64,000 bases of DNA. Origin: Shewanella schlegeliana (lineage in GTDB: Bacteria; Pseudomonadota; Gammaproteobacteria; Enterobacterales; Shewanellaceae). The stretch covers positions 124,001-188,000 of the forward strand of contig NZ_JAESVD010000005.1 of the NCBI RefSeq assembly GCF_016765635.1. The letters are read 5' to 3'. Shown piece by piece: positions 44,557 through 54,987 of the stretch. The notes under the pieces are model-generated. The model was given only the letters and a program-made list of their open reading frames with translations, had not been told where the DNA came from and did no database searches. The number at the start of each line of letters is the position of its first letter. Position 1 is the first letter of the stretch. Both the position numbers and the translations under genes were made by a program.

Positions 44557-45507
44557 TTAGAACTTATGTTCTAGACCCACACCGAAGTAGCTATCATCAT
44601 TATCAACATTTTCGAATGAACGATTGGTGTAGAAAGCGAACAGCTTAGTTGGCTTACCTAGTTTGTAGTCGCCACCAACGGACCATGAATCACCTTTATC
44701 TTCCATATCTTGGAACTGAGCTTTTAATACAACCGCATCAATTTGGTATGCCGCGCTGACTAGGTAACCCGTCTTACTTTCGCCGCCAACCGTAGGCGAA
44801 CCGTCTTTCTCATAAGTCTCTTCCTGCTGCTGATACATACCACCTAACTTAAGACCAGCAATTTTACCTTGAACGGTTGCACGAACGACTTCGTAGCCTT
44901 TCACATCTGCATCATAGGCAACAGAGGCATAGATTGGTGATTGCTTGAGTTTTGCGTCACCATACATAGCCGCAACGCTGAAACCGTCTTGCTTATACTG
45001 TGAGCTCGCACCTTCTGCGGCATAGGTCACACCCACTTTAAAGCCACTGAAAGAGGGAGTGATATAAGTGGCAGTTTGTTCGATACGGTTCTCACCTTTA
45101 AACAAGTTTTTCAAGTCACCAGATAGATCGTTAAACTGATCGACTTTACCTTGCGAGACTTTTAGCATTGTGTCGTTACGACCAACAGAGAAGGCACCAA
45201 AGTTGCCTTTTAAGCCTACAAACTGGTTGCGAGCCTTAAAATTTTCTTTTACGTCATCTCCGGTATCGACTTCATACTCAATAGTATAAAACGCCTCTAG
45301 AGAGCTGCTTAATTCGAAAGCACCTTTAACACCAAAACGAGAAGCATTAGATTGAATCGTTGTTGTCGATTCATCATTTACATCATTTGACTGAGCAGTC
45401 ACATTTAGCTTGCCATAAACCGTTAGCGGATCAGCAGCGTGAGCAGAAGACAGTGTTGCTGTCGCAAGAGCAGAAGCCAGTAGAGTTTTACAAAAAACGT
45501 TCATCAT
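44557..45507 (-). CDS. Gram-negative porin (OmpC/OmpF-like)
   Basis: The 316-aa outer-membrane barrel has a signal peptide (TLLASALATATLSSAHA/AD), the first strand LTVYGKLNVTAQSN, loop-3 region FGAFSVGRNDTMLKVSQGKV, and ends DSYFGVGLEHKF with terminal Phe. It is a general diffusion trimeric porin. The start codons are ATGATGAACG, with AAGGA 6 nt upstream; the sequence AUGAUGAAC at the start is exactly complementary to the core of the small RNAs at 36-41 kb. Confidence 0.92.
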   Translation of the reverse strand: MMNVFCKTLLASALATATLSSAHAADPLTVYGKLNVTAQSNDVNDESTTTIQSNASRFGVKGAFELSSSLEAFYTIEYEVDTGDDVKENFKARNQFVGLKGNFGAFSVGRNDTMLKVSQGKVDQFNDLSGDLKNLFKGENRIEQTATYITPSFSGFKVGVTYAAEGASSQYKQDGFSVAAMYGDAKLKQSPIYASVAYDADVKGYEVVRATVQGKIAGLKLGGMYQQQEETYEKDGSPTVGGESKTGYLVSAAYQIDAVVLKAQFQDMEDKGDSWSVGGDYKLGKPTKLFAFYTNRSFENVDNDDSYFGVGLEHKF

Positions 45508-45797
45508 TTAATCCTTTTGACGTTATTCGTCTTGGTTATTGGTTTGGACGAGCGCCATAATGCAGCCCCTTTGTTGCACTTTTATTTCAGTAAATCGTTA
45601 ATTAAGGTCTGATTGGCCAACTTGAGGACAGAGGTAGACGCGAGCCCAGAGCCAATATGGCTTTAAGCGAGCACTAGAGAAATATGACACTTTGATGAAA
45701 TATGACATTCTGATCATTCTTGATCGATTGCGAGGCGGTTTACCCGAATCGAACAATGGCTTACACTGCGCCTTTAATTTTGACTGAGCATTTATCT

Positions 45798-46709
45798 ATG
45801 TGGTTTAAAAATTTAACTGTATACCGCTTCAATAAGCCTTTTTCTGTTGACCCAGATTCTCTCGAAAAATCACTGGAAGACTTCACCTTTTCTCCTTGCT
45901 CAAGCCAAGATATTAGTAAATTTGGTTTCTCTAAGGCGATGGGCAAGCATGGTGAAACGCTAATTCACACAGCCGGTGACAGACATCTAATCTGCGCAAC
46001 GAAGGAGGAGAAAATCCTACCTTCTCAGGTGATCAAAGAAGCCGTTGAAGAAAAAGTGGCGCAAATCGAAGCCGAAGAGAATCGTAAGCTAGCCAAAAAA
46101 GAGAAAGACGCACTAAAGGATGAGGTTACCACCACCCTATTACCGCGTGCTTTTTCTCGTCGCAGTCAAATTCGTGCATTGATCTTACCTGAGATCCAGA
46201 TGGTGCTTGTCGACAGCTCAAGTGCGGCAAAATCTGAAGAACTGATGGCTCTGCTACGTAAAGCGATTGGTACCTTGCCTATTATCCCTATGAGTTTTAA
46301 AACGCCAATTGAAACTCAGCTGACGGAATGGCTCAAAGAGGGCAAAACACCTGCTGCGTTTGAGATGCAAGATGAAGCCGAGCTAAAGAGTGACTCAGAT
46401 GAAGGCGGTATCGTTCGCTTCAAGCAACAAGACTTGAGTGAAGATGAAGTATTAGCGCATATCGAAGTAGGTAAACAAGTTCATAAGCTTGCACTTCATT
46501 TCGGCCAGTCAATTGCTTTCTTGTTGCAATCTGATGCGGCTATTAAGCGCCTTAAGTTCTCTGAAGAATTTAGAGCTGGCAACGATGATTTAGGTAACGA
46601 TGACCCAATGGCGAAACTCGATGCCGACTTTGCCTTGATGAGCAGCGAGTTGATTGCGCTGATCAACGCTGTCGTAGAGTCTCTCGGTGGACTAGAAGAC
46701 AGTATCTAA
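45798..46709 (+). CDS. rdgC: Recombination-associated protein RdgC
   Basis: The 303-aa ring-forming DNA-binding protein begins [15 protein letters not shown] and keeps [56 protein letters not shown] and [20 protein letters not shown] of E. coli RdgC (303 aa). It counters RecA filament formation. The start is set by matching the family and length; upstream in-frame codons up to 45720 are not conserved. A weak ribosome site precedes it. Confidence 0.95.
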   Translation: MWFKNLTVYRFNKPFSVDPDSLEKSLEDFTFSPCSSQDISKFGFSKAMGKHGETLIHTAGDRHLICATKEEKILPSQVIKEAVEEKVAQIEAEENRKLAKKEKDALKDEVTTTLLPRAFSRRSQIRALILPEIQMVLVDSSSAAKSEELMALLRKAIGTLPIIPMSFKTPIETQLTEWLKEGKTPAAFEMQDEAELKSDSDEGGIVRFKQQDLSEDEVLAHIEVGKQVHKLALHFGQSIAFLLQSDAAIKRLKFSEEFRAGNDDLGNDDPMAKLDADFALMSSELIALINAVVESLGGLEDSI

Positions 46710-46724
46710 CCTAATAAACTAAAA

Positions 46725-46754
46725 CAAAAAAGGCGCCATTTGGCGCCTTTTTTA
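46725..46754. terminator. Bidirectional rho-independent terminator
   Basis: AAAAAAGGCGCC/GGCGCCTTTTTT stem between rdgC and the convergent M61 peptidase gene. Confidence 0.88.
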
Positions 46755-46757
46755 TGG

Positions 46758-48563
46758 CTATTGCACCGACTTAAATTGTCCCTGCTTATCGAATGGCCAA
46801 TCTACTCCTAACCACGCCTTAAAGAAGGCCTTTTGTGCACGACTGGGTTTATCGACACTGGTAATCGACAGCTTACCGCTTTGCTGCTCACCCAGCTCAA
46901 GTGATAACTCTTTCAATCTATCGTTACTAAACAGCGTCACTTTTATCGTGTCTCCCGCCTTAAAGTCTTTAATGCGCGACTCAAAGCCACTCGCCGTCAC
47001 CTTAAGGCCATTGATCGCGACGATTTCATCGCCTAGTACTATCCCCGCATTCCAAGCTGGACCATTGCGCAGAACTTGAGACAGGACTAATGAGCCAGAC
47101 TTTAATGTGACACCGGTGAAAGGCTCAATTTTTGCGTCTTTGCCATAGGTGGTTTTCAGACCCGCTTGCGCTAAAAGCGCGTTAAAATTTAGGCTAACTG
47201 GCGAGTTGATATATTGCTGCCACCACGCCTCATAGCTCGTACCAGAAACCTCATCTAAGATCCCCTTCACATCGGCAATGGTGTAGCCCGCTGGAATGCG
47301 ATAGTCATTATAGAGTTTACGGTGCACATCACGATATGAACGTTTCAGCTTGGTTTCTTCAAGCAGTGAAAAATCTAACGCTAAAGAAGTTAGATAACCT
47401 TCTGAATAGATATTAGTGCTGTGATTGACCGCATAGTCGCCGCCGCTGCTGGCCCACTGGTTTGCACTGGCACTGGCAATTGATTGGATCTCCCTGCCCG
47501 GCGTTTTCTCACTCTGCGCCACTCTTCTTGCTAAATCTTCAAAAAACTCTTTTGCCGTCATCACCCCAGCACGTAACAGCAACTGGCTCTGGAAATAACT
47601 GGTTGATCCCTCTGCAATCCAAAGTAGTTCGGTTATCTCTTCATCTTGATAGTTGTAAGGCACTAAGCCATCGGGTCGATAAGCCTTAACGTTCCAGGTA
47701 TGAATAAACTCATGGGAGGCGGTTTTGATAAAACCTAAATAATCTTTACGCTCTCGATAGCTAAAACGTGGACGCTGAATAATGGTTGAATTCAGATGTT
47801 CAGTGGCGCCGCTTGCACCACTAGTGGCATGAACCATATAAACATAACGCTCAAATGGGTAATCGTCCCAAATCACATCGGCTTGACCACTGAGCTTAGT
47901 CAGATCGGTAACCATCTTATCGATATCGTAATTACCCTCCCCCCAAACCACTAACTCATATTGTCTACCATCGGCGCTGAACTCTCGGTGCTCGCTGATC
48001 CCTGTTTCAATCGGTGAGTCGACCAAGATGTCATAATTGTCGGCCGCAAATGAGTGCTCTTTTGCTCCTCTATCCATTCCCGAATAGCTGTTCCAGTTAT
48101 TAGGCACTTTGAGAGACACCCTGATCGGTTCATCTCTAAATTCTGGGCTATAAACAAATGTGCCGCTGGCATCTAAAAAAGCATGAGATGCATCAATATG
48201 GTTAACTCTTTGTCCCAACTTATTGGCATATAACTGATAGTTCACGGTGACACTTGTCGGTTCCGATAGGGCGACAGTCCATTCTCCGCTTGCCGTCCGC
48301 GTCCAAGGCAATAGCGAACCGCTATCATCGGTTGCGGTAAATTTTCTCACCGCGTCAGCTAAAGGTAAGACTTGATACTTCCCCGTACGCCATACGGGTA
48401 AATTTACGACCAGAGAGTCAGATTCCGTTACGGGAAAGTTAACCTCTACTTTTGCTAAGTGATGTTCTGGACTCGTTAAATCAATCTTGTAATCGACATC
48501 GGCAACGGCGTTAGCACAAGCTAAGCTACTAAAAGTTAAGATAAGGGGAACTACAGGTTTCAC
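46758..48563 (-). CDS. M61-family peptidase with PDZ domain
   Basis: The 601-aa exported protein has a signal peptide (LILTFSSLACANAVA), an N-terminal beta domain, the zinc motif TASHEFIHTWNVKAYRPDGL with downstream LLWIAEGSTSYF (HEXXHxW plus Glu), and a C-terminal PDZ domain (about 480-570; LRNGPAWNAGIVLGDEIVAI). This is the glycyl-aminopeptidase family, acting in the periplasm or outside. GTG start at 48563 with GGACGCGAGA upstream. The promoter is divergent from the TPR gene. Confidence 0.88.
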   Translation of the reverse strand: MKPVVPLILTFSSLACANAVADVDYKIDLTSPEHHLAKVEVNFPVTESDSLVVNLPVWRTGKYQVLPLADAVRKFTATDDSGSLLPWTRTASGEWTVALSEPTSVTVNYQLYANKLGQRVNHIDASHAFLDASGTFVYSPEFRDEPIRVSLKVPNNWNSYSGMDRGAKEHSFAADNYDILVDSPIETGISEHREFSADGRQYELVVWGEGNYDIDKMVTDLTKLSGQADVIWDDYPFERYVYMVHATSGASGATEHLNSTIIQRPRFSYRERKDYLGFIKTASHEFIHTWNVKAYRPDGLVPYNYQDEEITELLWIAEGSTSYFQSQLLLRAGVMTAKEFFEDLARRVAQSEKTPGREIQSIASASANQWASSGGDYAVNHSTNIYSEGYLTSLALDFSLLEETKLKRSYRDVHRKLYNDYRIPAGYTIADVKGILDEVSGTSYEAWWQQYINSPVSLNFNALLAQAGLKTTYGKDAKIEPFTGVTLKSGSLVLSQVLRNGPAWNAGIVLGDEIVAINGLKVTASGFESRIKDFKAGDTIKVTLFSNDRLKELSLELGEQQSGKLSITSVDKPSRAQKAFFKAWLGVDWPFDKQGQFKSVQ

Positions 48564-48687
48564 TCTCGCGTCCTTCTGTTATTATTGTTTTCCTGAGTCG
48601 GAAAAATATAACATTAGACTTAGTTAAGCCAATAGAATTATAAAAATTAGCCTCTTAATTTAACGATTAAGCATAAGGAATGGCCTT

Positions 48688-50868
48688 TTGATACGCACTT
48701 TCATTACCCTACTCACCATCATACTGCTGCCCTTTTTCAGCAATCAGGCTCATTCAGCAGCAAGAGACGAACAACTTACAGAGATGCAGATACGAGAAGC
48801 CGCTAAAACACTCGAACGTTCTCTATCAAAAACACTGCCCTCTCTACCAAACTTCGGCTCTGTAGCAGAATTTAATCGTTTTGCCGAAAACCAGCGACTA
48901 TCACAAGCTGAACTTAAGCGTGATATTCAGCTATTGGCTCGCTTAAAGATGGAGCTTTATAACAAAGATAAAGACCGCTACATCATAGCGAAAAGACTCA
49001 TCGAGCAACTTGAACTAATAAGCAATAGTGCCTTCGATAAGAGCTATGTGCTAATGCTCAAGGGACGCCATGCTGGTAGGAGCCAACAAGATTACACCAG
49101 CGCCATCTCCTTGTATCAACAAGCAGTAACGCTCATGGAGATGTCTACGGATGAGACAAGTTTAATCTTGCGCTATACCCTGCAGGAACATCTTGGGATG
49201 ATGCATATGATCTTGCGGGAGGAAACAACGGCACTATTACATTTAAAAGAGCTATCTAGACTATCTAAACAGCTTCAGAATGACTATTTGATTGCGCATG
49301 CCGAGTCCGTGCTAGGTAAGTATTTTTATAAGCAAAACCAGCTTGGTAAATCCCTGTCTCACTACACCGAGGCGACTAAATACTCCCAAGGCGATAAGAG
49401 TTCATCTCAGAGTGCTCATATCGAGCTACAGCTCGCTAGGATCTATCGTGACTTAGAATCTTGGGAGGAAGCCCTTAGCGCTGCTAACAATGCAGCGGAA
49501 ACATTTAGCCAGCTCGGTAACGAAAACTATGTCTCTTCATCGATGACGGTTATCGCCATGATATACGCCAACCAAGGACAGTGGTATAAAGCGATTGATT
49601 ATCACCTCAATGCGCAACATATCGAGTCAAAACTTGGAAACTATATCGGTCTAGGACTTAATCTGCATAACTTAGGGGAAGCCTATTATAAAATTGGTGA
49701 TACCCACAGCGCTCTTGAAAACCTTAAGCGAGCTAATGAGATCTTCACTTCGAGAAAGAGTAATCACTACCTCGTTTATAATGACCTGCTTATCTCAGAA
49801 GTCGCAGCGAATGACGCTAACTGGGAGATGTCGCTAGATTACGCATCAAAGGCGGCAGACATTGCCGAGTCCAAACAACTGAACGCAGAACTTAAAGAAG
49901 CCATATCGAGACAGACTGACGCCTTCGAAGCACTTGGCTTGTATGAAGAGGCCTTTAACAGCGCGAAGAAGTTAAACAGCCTCAACAAATTGATTCAACC
50001 ACAATCAACTGGATTTGATGAGCAAAAATCAATTATTGCCGAGCAAAAGCTCGAACTCAGTCTTAGCCAAGCACAGAATGAGTTACAAACTAAGATAGAG
50101 CAATTTAATAACGCTCGATTGGTGACCATCTTTTGTGTATTTGCACTTTGCTTAACCCTGCTGATATTACTCAAACTTTGGCGACATAAAAACAAACTCA
50201 GCATCGAAACCAAAATGCTGCAGCAAACTCAATTATTAGAGCCTTTTACTCGGCTTCATGGTTACTTAGCTTTTAAACAAGACTATGCGAACTCTAGTAA
50301 TAACCCGATGAAAACCATGGCACTTATCTCACTGTCTGATCAACTCAACGCCGATATCTCTCAAGGTTATGAGTGTAATTCCGAGATGAATAAACAACAA
50401 ATTCTAGCGATTAAAAACAGCTTAAACTGTCACACCTATGTTATTCGCCCTGGTCTGTTTTTACTCGGCTTTAATGAATCGATAGAGCCTAATCACCTGC
50501 TCACTCTGCTTAGGAATATCATCTCGAACCACCATGGGAAAACAAGCCTACATATGGGAATATTGCACCTACCATTACTCGCTGACCCCGCCATAAAACT
50601 CACCGCAGCACAGCACTATGGTAGCCTACAGATGATGCTTCATGCCGCCAGAACACTCGGTAACGATAAAGATTACTTTGTGACAATGAAGATGCTCAAT
50701 TTTGCCTCTGCAGGCATATTTAATAACCCTCTTTACCTTAATATCGAAAAAAGTATCGTACGCGGGATCATTAAAGTCGACACTAATGGCAACAAGGAAA
50801 AGATCATTTGGCCCAGATGGAAGAGCCATCAAGACATAGACATTAATGAGGATAAATTAGCCATATAA
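48688..50868 (+). CDS. TPR-repeat membrane protein with degenerate GGDEF-like C-terminus
   Basis: The 726-aa product has a signal peptide (FITLLTIILLPFFSNQAHSA), about eight TPR-like helical repeats (residues 100-440; LGKSLSHYTEATKYSQGDKS, WYKAIDYHLNAQH, NLHNLGEAYYKIGDTHSALE), a coiled coil, one membrane helix (LVTIFCVFALCLTLLILLKL) and a cytoplasmic domain of about 210 residues (TRLHGYLAFKQDYANSS...). That domain has GGDEF-like placement but no GGDEF or EAL residues. TTG start at 48688, supported by AAGGA 9 nt upstream. It may be an inactive sensor partner for the diguanylate cyclase coded 97 nt downstream. Confidence 0.78.
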   Translation: MIRTFITLLTIILLPFFSNQAHSAARDEQLTEMQIREAAKTLERSLSKTLPSLPNFGSVAEFNRFAENQRLSQAELKRDIQLLARLKMELYNKDKDRYIIAKRLIEQLELISNSAFDKSYVLMLKGRHAGRSQQDYTSAISLYQQAVTLMEMSTDETSLILRYTLQEHLGMMHMILREETTALLHLKELSRLSKQLQNDYLIAHAESVLGKYFYKQNQLGKSLSHYTEATKYSQGDKSSSQSAHIELQLARIYRDLESWEEALSAANNAAETFSQLGNENYVSSSMTVIAMIYANQGQWYKAIDYHLNAQHIESKLGNYIGLGLNLHNLGEAYYKIGDTHSALENLKRANEIFTSRKSNHYLVYNDLLISEVAANDANWEMSLDYASKAADIAESKQLNAELKEAISRQTDAFEALGLYEEAFNSAKKLNSLNKLIQPQSTGFDEQKSIIAEQKLELSLSQAQNELQTKIEQFNNARLVTIFCVFALCLTLLILLKLWRHKNKLSIETKMLQQTQLLEPFTRLHGYLAFKQDYANSSNNPMKTMALISLSDQLNADISQGYECNSEMNKQQILAIKNSLNCHTYVIRPGLFLLGFNESIEPNHLLTLLRNIISNHHGKTSLHMGILHLPLLADPAIKLTAAQHYGSLQMMLHAARTLGNDKDYFVTMKMLNFASAGIFNNPLYLNIEKSIVRGIIKVDTNGNKEKIIWPRWKSHQDIDINEDKLAI

Positions 50869-50986
50869 CTCTTTGAAGGCTAGGGAATAACGATGTTAAT
50901 ATCTCTTTTTTAGCACTACTGATAAGATAAGCTCTAAAAAGAGTCTATATTTCGACACTACGTAATTGATAGGAAAAATAAAAACT

Positions 50987-52543
50987 ATGAAGGATGCCGC
51001 CATAGGTACGTCTCAAGTTAGTGTACTGCAGCAGAAACTTTACTCTGCAAAGCAGGCGTTAGAAGAGATGAACGAAGAGCAAAATGAAAAGCTGCGCATC
51101 CTCATGCAATTTATTGCCCAATTAAGTCTAGCCTGTAAAGGGCAAAGTCTAGAGCTTGATAATAAACTGGCAAAGTTACGACATAAGTTAGCAAGCTTTA
51201 GTCAAGTTGAAGAGTCGTTACCAACCCTTTATGAAGCCGAAGCGACATTGAAGCAGCAATATGCCCATGTCATGCTTCAACTTGAAGATAGTCGCAAATC
51301 ATTATCGAATATAGTCGGCCAAATCCAAAGAGTGGAGTCGCTACCGAGCAAGTTAAAACTTGAGATCTCTTATTTCAAAAAAGACCTGCTTAAGCCATTT
51401 CATAGCTACTGGGATTACATACCCAAAGTTGAGAAGATCATTGGCTTCTATGATGCTATCTTGCAAGAGAAACTGAATTTAGGTGATCAGTTTGAGGTGT
51501 TACCTCGCCACCGTCAGGCTGCTCATGAATTGGCACAGCTACTTTCTGAGATCGAGTTTCGAAAAGAGCAGCGAATTCAAATTTCTGAAATCAAACAACA
51601 ACTCACCGAAGAGTTTGAACTCAACATTCTGCTCAACGCCTACCAGATAGTACTCGGCTTATTACTGGATAATATCGCCCGAGAGAAGACGGCATCGCAA
51701 GAATTTTTATACGTACTCAATAATGCCTTGAGCAACGTACAAGAGGTCGTCGCAGACTCATATAGCCACTCAATCAAAAACTATCAGGTTGCTAAGCAAC
51801 TCAACCGCGATATCAACCATCAAGTCGATAACGTCGGAGAAACCGTGATAGAAGTTGATGATATCAACGAGCTAAAGAACCAAATCACGACCCACCTCGC
51901 CTCATTACGTAAGTCTCTTAGTCGTAAAGAGCTACTAGAAAATAGAGAGCAAGCTCAGCTGAAGCAGTCAGTAGAGACTCTGCGTCGGGAGCTTAAAGAA
52001 CTTGGAAAAGAGACGGAGTCTTACAAGGAGCGTTTGTTTGAGCAGCAAAAACTCAATCTACTCGACTCACTCACTCAATTGCCTAATCGCAGCGCATTAG
52101 AAGAGCGAATGGATATTGAGTATCGTAATCACAAGCGCACTAAGCAGCCATTATGGGTGGCAGTCGCCGATATTGATCACTTCAAAACCATTAATGATAG
52201 CTTCGGTCACAGCACGGGAGATAAAACACTGCAAGTCATTGCTATGGCTCTAAAAAATTCGTTACGCGAATCAGAGTTTGTGGCACGTTATGGCGGTGAA
52301 GAGTTTGTCCTTTTGCTACCCGATGTTGCCGAGAGTGATATCCTCCCTCTACTTAACCGAGTGAGAGAAAAGATAAAAAGTATACCGTTTAAGTTTAAAA
52401 ATCAGCGAATTACAGTTACAGTGTCTATAGGTGCTGCGCAAATAATTGAAAATGAGCTTATCACTGAAACGTTCGACCGAGCCGACGCAGCACTATATAA
52501 AGCCAAAAACGAAAGCAGAGATAGGGTCATCATAGACTTCTAA
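50987..52543 (+). CDS. Diguanylate cyclase with N-terminal coiled-coil region
   Basis: The 518-aa cytoplasmic protein has a long helical, coiled-coil-rich N-terminal part (about 1-345; Gln/Glu/Lys/Leu-rich) and a complete GGDEF domain (about 355-515): DSLTQLPNRSALEERMDIEY, VADIDHFKTINDSFGHSTGD and ARYGGEEFVLLLPD with active-site GGEEF. The product-inhibition site is RESE rather than RxxD, so feedback inhibition may be weak. It makes cyclic di-GMP. ATG at 50987 (MKDAAIGTSQVS); upstream TTG at 50966 is less likely. Confidence 0.88.
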   Translation: MKDAAIGTSQVSVLQQKLYSAKQALEEMNEEQNEKLRILMQFIAQLSLACKGQSLELDNKLAKLRHKLASFSQVEESLPTLYEAEATLKQQYAHVMLQLEDSRKSLSNIVGQIQRVESLPSKLKLEISYFKKDLLKPFHSYWDYIPKVEKIIGFYDAILQEKLNLGDQFEVLPRHRQAAHELAQLLSEIEFRKEQRIQISEIKQQLTEEFELNILLNAYQIVLGLLLDNIAREKTASQEFLYVLNNALSNVQEVVADSYSHSIKNYQVAKQLNRDINHQVDNVGETVIEVDDINELKNQITTHLASLRKSLSRKELLENREQAQLKQSVETLRRELKELGKETESYKERLFEQQKLNLLDSLTQLPNRSALEERMDIEYRNHKRTKQPLWVAVADIDHFKTINDSFGHSTGDKTLQVIAMALKNSLRESEFVARYGGEEFVLLLPDVAESDILPLLNRVREKIKSIPFKFKNQRITVTVSIGAAQIIENELITETFDRADAALYKAKNESRDRVIIDF

Positions 52544-52619
52544 GCTTCTCCCCTTGTGTTAACGCCCGTTACACCTCTCTTTTTGGGATAGCTTACTCAT
52601 CACTGCTTAAGGAGTTGCT

Positions 52620-53972
52620 ATGATAGTAAAAATAAGTCCTAGAGGAAGCCTAGATCAGCTTTCACAACTGGAAGTTGATCGGTTAAAACAAAACGCCAAA
52701 AGTGAGCTTTATCAGCTCTACCGCAACTGCTCACTCGCCGTACTCGCATCAGGCCTTAAAAGCGATAATGCCGAGGGGCTCTTCAACCAATTTAGTGATT
52801 TTAATGTTAATGTGTTACGCCGAGAGCGTGGCATTAAAATCGAGTTAACCAATCCACCGGAAGAAGCTTTCGTGGACGGTGAAATCATCGCGGGGATCCA
52901 AGAGCATCTCTTTGCGGTATTGAGGGATATCGTCTATATCAACGATAAGTACGATAACCTTAAGCATATCAATCTCACGAATGCGAGCCACATCACTAAC
53001 GTCGTATTCGATATCTTACGCAATGCGCGCTCGATGCCGATGCTCGACCCAAATATTGTCGTTTGCTGGGGCGGACACAGCATCAACCCCGTCGAGTATC
53101 AATATACCCGTGAAGTGGGTTACGAGTTAGGCTTACGTAAACTCGATATCTGCACAGGCTGTGGACCCGGCGCTATGGAAGGGCCGATGAAAGGTGCAGC
53201 TATTGGTCACGCAAAACAACGAGTGAACCACGCTCGTTATATTGGTCTAACTGAACCGAGTATTATTGCCGCAGAGCCACCTAACCAGATCGTCAACGAA
53301 CTGGTCATTCTGCCTGATATTGAAAAACGCTTAGAGGCCTTTGTGAGGCTCGGCCACGGCATCATTATTTTCCCAGGCGGCGCAGGAACAGCCGAAGAGT
53401 TACTTTACCTGCTGGGTATTCTACTCAATAAGGATAACCGCGATATCCCATTCCCGTTAGTGCTTACAGGCCCTAAAGAGAGTGAAGAGTATTTTCTGCG
53501 CATCGATGAGTTTATTGGCGCAACCCTAGGTGAGGAAGCACAGAGCAAGTATCAAATCGTGATTGATGATCCGGTAAAGGTCGCTCGAATACAGAAACAG
53601 GCTATGGAGGAGATCAAAACTTTCCGTAGAGAAAATGGCGACTCTTATCAATACCAGTGGTCGTTAAAAATTGAGCCTGAGTTCCAGCTTCCTTTTGAGC
53701 CAACCCATGAGGTGATGAGTAACTTAGACCTGTACTCTCAAGCTAATAAGGCCGAGCTTGCGGCAAACCTGCGTAAAGCGTTTTCAGGGATTGTCGCAGG
53801 TAATGTCAAAATGGATACCATTAAAGCGATTGAAACCTATGGCCCCTTCGAGCTTAAAGGTGATCCTGAGCTTATGACGCTAATGGACGACCTATTAGGT
53901 GCCTTTGTTTCCCAACAGCGAATGAAATTACCGGGAAGTGAATACATTCCCTGCTACAAAGTTATAAAGTAG
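52620..53972 (+). CDS. ppnN: Pyrimidine/purine-nucleotide 5'-monophosphate nucleosidase
   Basis: The 450-aa cytoplasmic LOG-family enzyme splits nucleotides to base and ribose 5-phosphate. It has [20 protein letters not shown] and [20 protein letters not shown] (the PGGxGTxxE site), as in E. coli PpnN (YgdH, 454 aa). Start has AAGGAG 5 nt upstream. Its 3' end is part of a tandem duplication with the start of xni: the ppnN stop (53970-53972) is followed by a decayed copy of the xni 5' end. Confidence 0.93.
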   Translation: MIVKISPRGSLDQLSQLEVDRLKQNAKSELYQLYRNCSLAVLASGLKSDNAEGLFNQFSDFNVNVLRRERGIKIELTNPPEEAFVDGEIIAGIQEHLFAVLRDIVYINDKYDNLKHINLTNASHITNVVFDILRNARSMPMLDPNIVVCWGGHSINPVEYQYTREVGYELGLRKLDICTGCGPGAMEGPMKGAAIGHAKQRVNHARYIGLTEPSIIAAEPPNQIVNELVILPDIEKRLEAFVRLGHGIIIFPGGAGTAEELLYLLGILLNKDNRDIPFPLVLTGPKESEEYFLRIDEFIGATLGEEAQSKYQIVIDDPVKVARIQKQAMEEIKTFRRENGDSYQYQWSLKIEPEFQLPFEPTHEVMSNLDLYSQANKAELAANLRKAFSGIVAGNVKMDTIKAIETYGPFELKGDPELMTLMDDLLGAFVSQQRMKLPGSEYIPCYKVIK

Positions 53973-54111
53973 TTAAATGGATAAACTGCTTATTTCCATG
54001 CTATGAACTTAGTGCGGCGGATCCACGCCGCACAGTCCAATGAGTCAGATGTTACAGGTAAGCGAGTACTTTCCCTGTTATAAAAGAAAGTCATATAGTA
54101 AAAGTGATTAA
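53973..54111 (+). repeat. Decayed tandem duplication of the ppnN/xni junction
   Basis: ATGGATAAACTGCTTATTTC (53977-53996) and GCGGATCCACGCCGCACAG repeat the xni 5' end (ATGAATAAACTGCTTATTAT at 54112) about 135 bp early. Likewise GCGAGTACTTTCCCTG (54061-54077) repeats the ppnN end GTGAATACATTCCCTG (53938-53953). A copy of the ppnN stop and xni start region was thus inserted, leaving a dead xni fragment and a dead ppnN tail. Confidence 0.85.
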
Positions 54112-54882
54112 ATGAATAAACTGCTTATTATCGATGGTATGAACTTGGTGCGCCGGATCCACGCCGCACAGCCCAATGAGTCTGATGTCACTGGGTTAAA
54201 GGAGCGTGTCAATGGTGCCTGTCGCAAGCTACTAAAGTTCCATGCCCCAACACATGCAACTATCGTCTGGGACGGCGATGCTATCTCGTGGCGTAAAGTC
54301 CTCTATGAAGATTACAAAAAAGGCCGCAAGCCTATGCCAGAAGCATTAGCTAATGGCCTTAATGACATCAAAACTTATCTAGCAGAGCACCACATTCACT
54401 CTATTGATGCAGAATCTGAAGCTGATGATGTGATAGCGACCTTAGCCACAAAGCTTGTCAACATCGATGGCGAAGCGATTATCGTCTCAACCGATAAAGG
54501 CTTCAGCCAATTAAATCACCCCAATATCAAGCAATGGGATCACTTTAATCAAACCTATCTGACAATTGAGGAGATGGAGAAAAAGCTTGGGATTGAACGC
54601 ACTCAATTAATAGACTACTTGGCATTAGCGGGTGATAGTGGTAATAAAATTCCGGGAGTTCCCGGTATCGGACCAAAATCAGCGGTTGAGTTACTCAGAA
54701 TTTATCGCTCTCTAGCAAACATCTATAACTCCATCGACAAGGTGGGCTCTAAACAAGCCAAAAAACTTGAAGAGGGAAAACAGATGGCGCGCCTAAGTTA
54801 CAAATTGGTTCAACTAAAAACCGATATGCCTTTATGCGCAAACTTGAAACAGTTTAGAATCGAGAAATCGGATCCCGCTTAA
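54112..54882 (+). CDS. xni: Flap endonuclease Xni (5'-3' exonuclease-like)
   Basis: The 256-aa protein has the PIN/flap-nuclease fold: NKLLIIDGMNLVRRIHAAQP, DGDAISWRKVLYEDYKKGRK, AESEADDVIATLATKL, and the helix-hairpin-helix GVPGIGPKSAVELL. It lacks the full set of N-terminal acidic residues of Pol I-type nucleases, as usual for Xni (E. coli 251 aa). It binds structured DNA flaps. The start at 54112 is the intact copy; an earlier ATG at 53977 belongs to the decayed duplicate and hits a stop. Confidence 0.93.
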   Translation: MNKLLIIDGMNLVRRIHAAQPNESDVTGLKERVNGACRKLLKFHAPTHATIVWDGDAISWRKVLYEDYKKGRKPMPEALANGLNDIKTYLAEHHIHSIDAESEADDVIATLATKLVNIDGEAIIVSTDKGFSQLNHPNIKQWDHFNQTYLTIEEMEKKLGIERTQLIDYLALAGDSGNKIPGVPGIGPKSAVELLRIYRSLANIYNSIDKVGSKQAKKLEEGKQMARLSYKLVQLKTDMPLCANLKQFRIEKSDPA

Positions 54883-54987
54883 ACTTACATTTGTTAACAT
54901 AAAGTTGTCATCCTAGCGTTTACCGTTGTACGTTCACGTAGTATCTTAAGCTAATTGAAAGAGCCGCATGAAGGAGCCGTTGCTAGG

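Noticed and set aside
53977..54052. Possible small gene starting at the early xni-like ATG
   Set aside because: It reads MDKLLISML and then meets TGA; it is a decayed duplicate of the xni start, not a gene.
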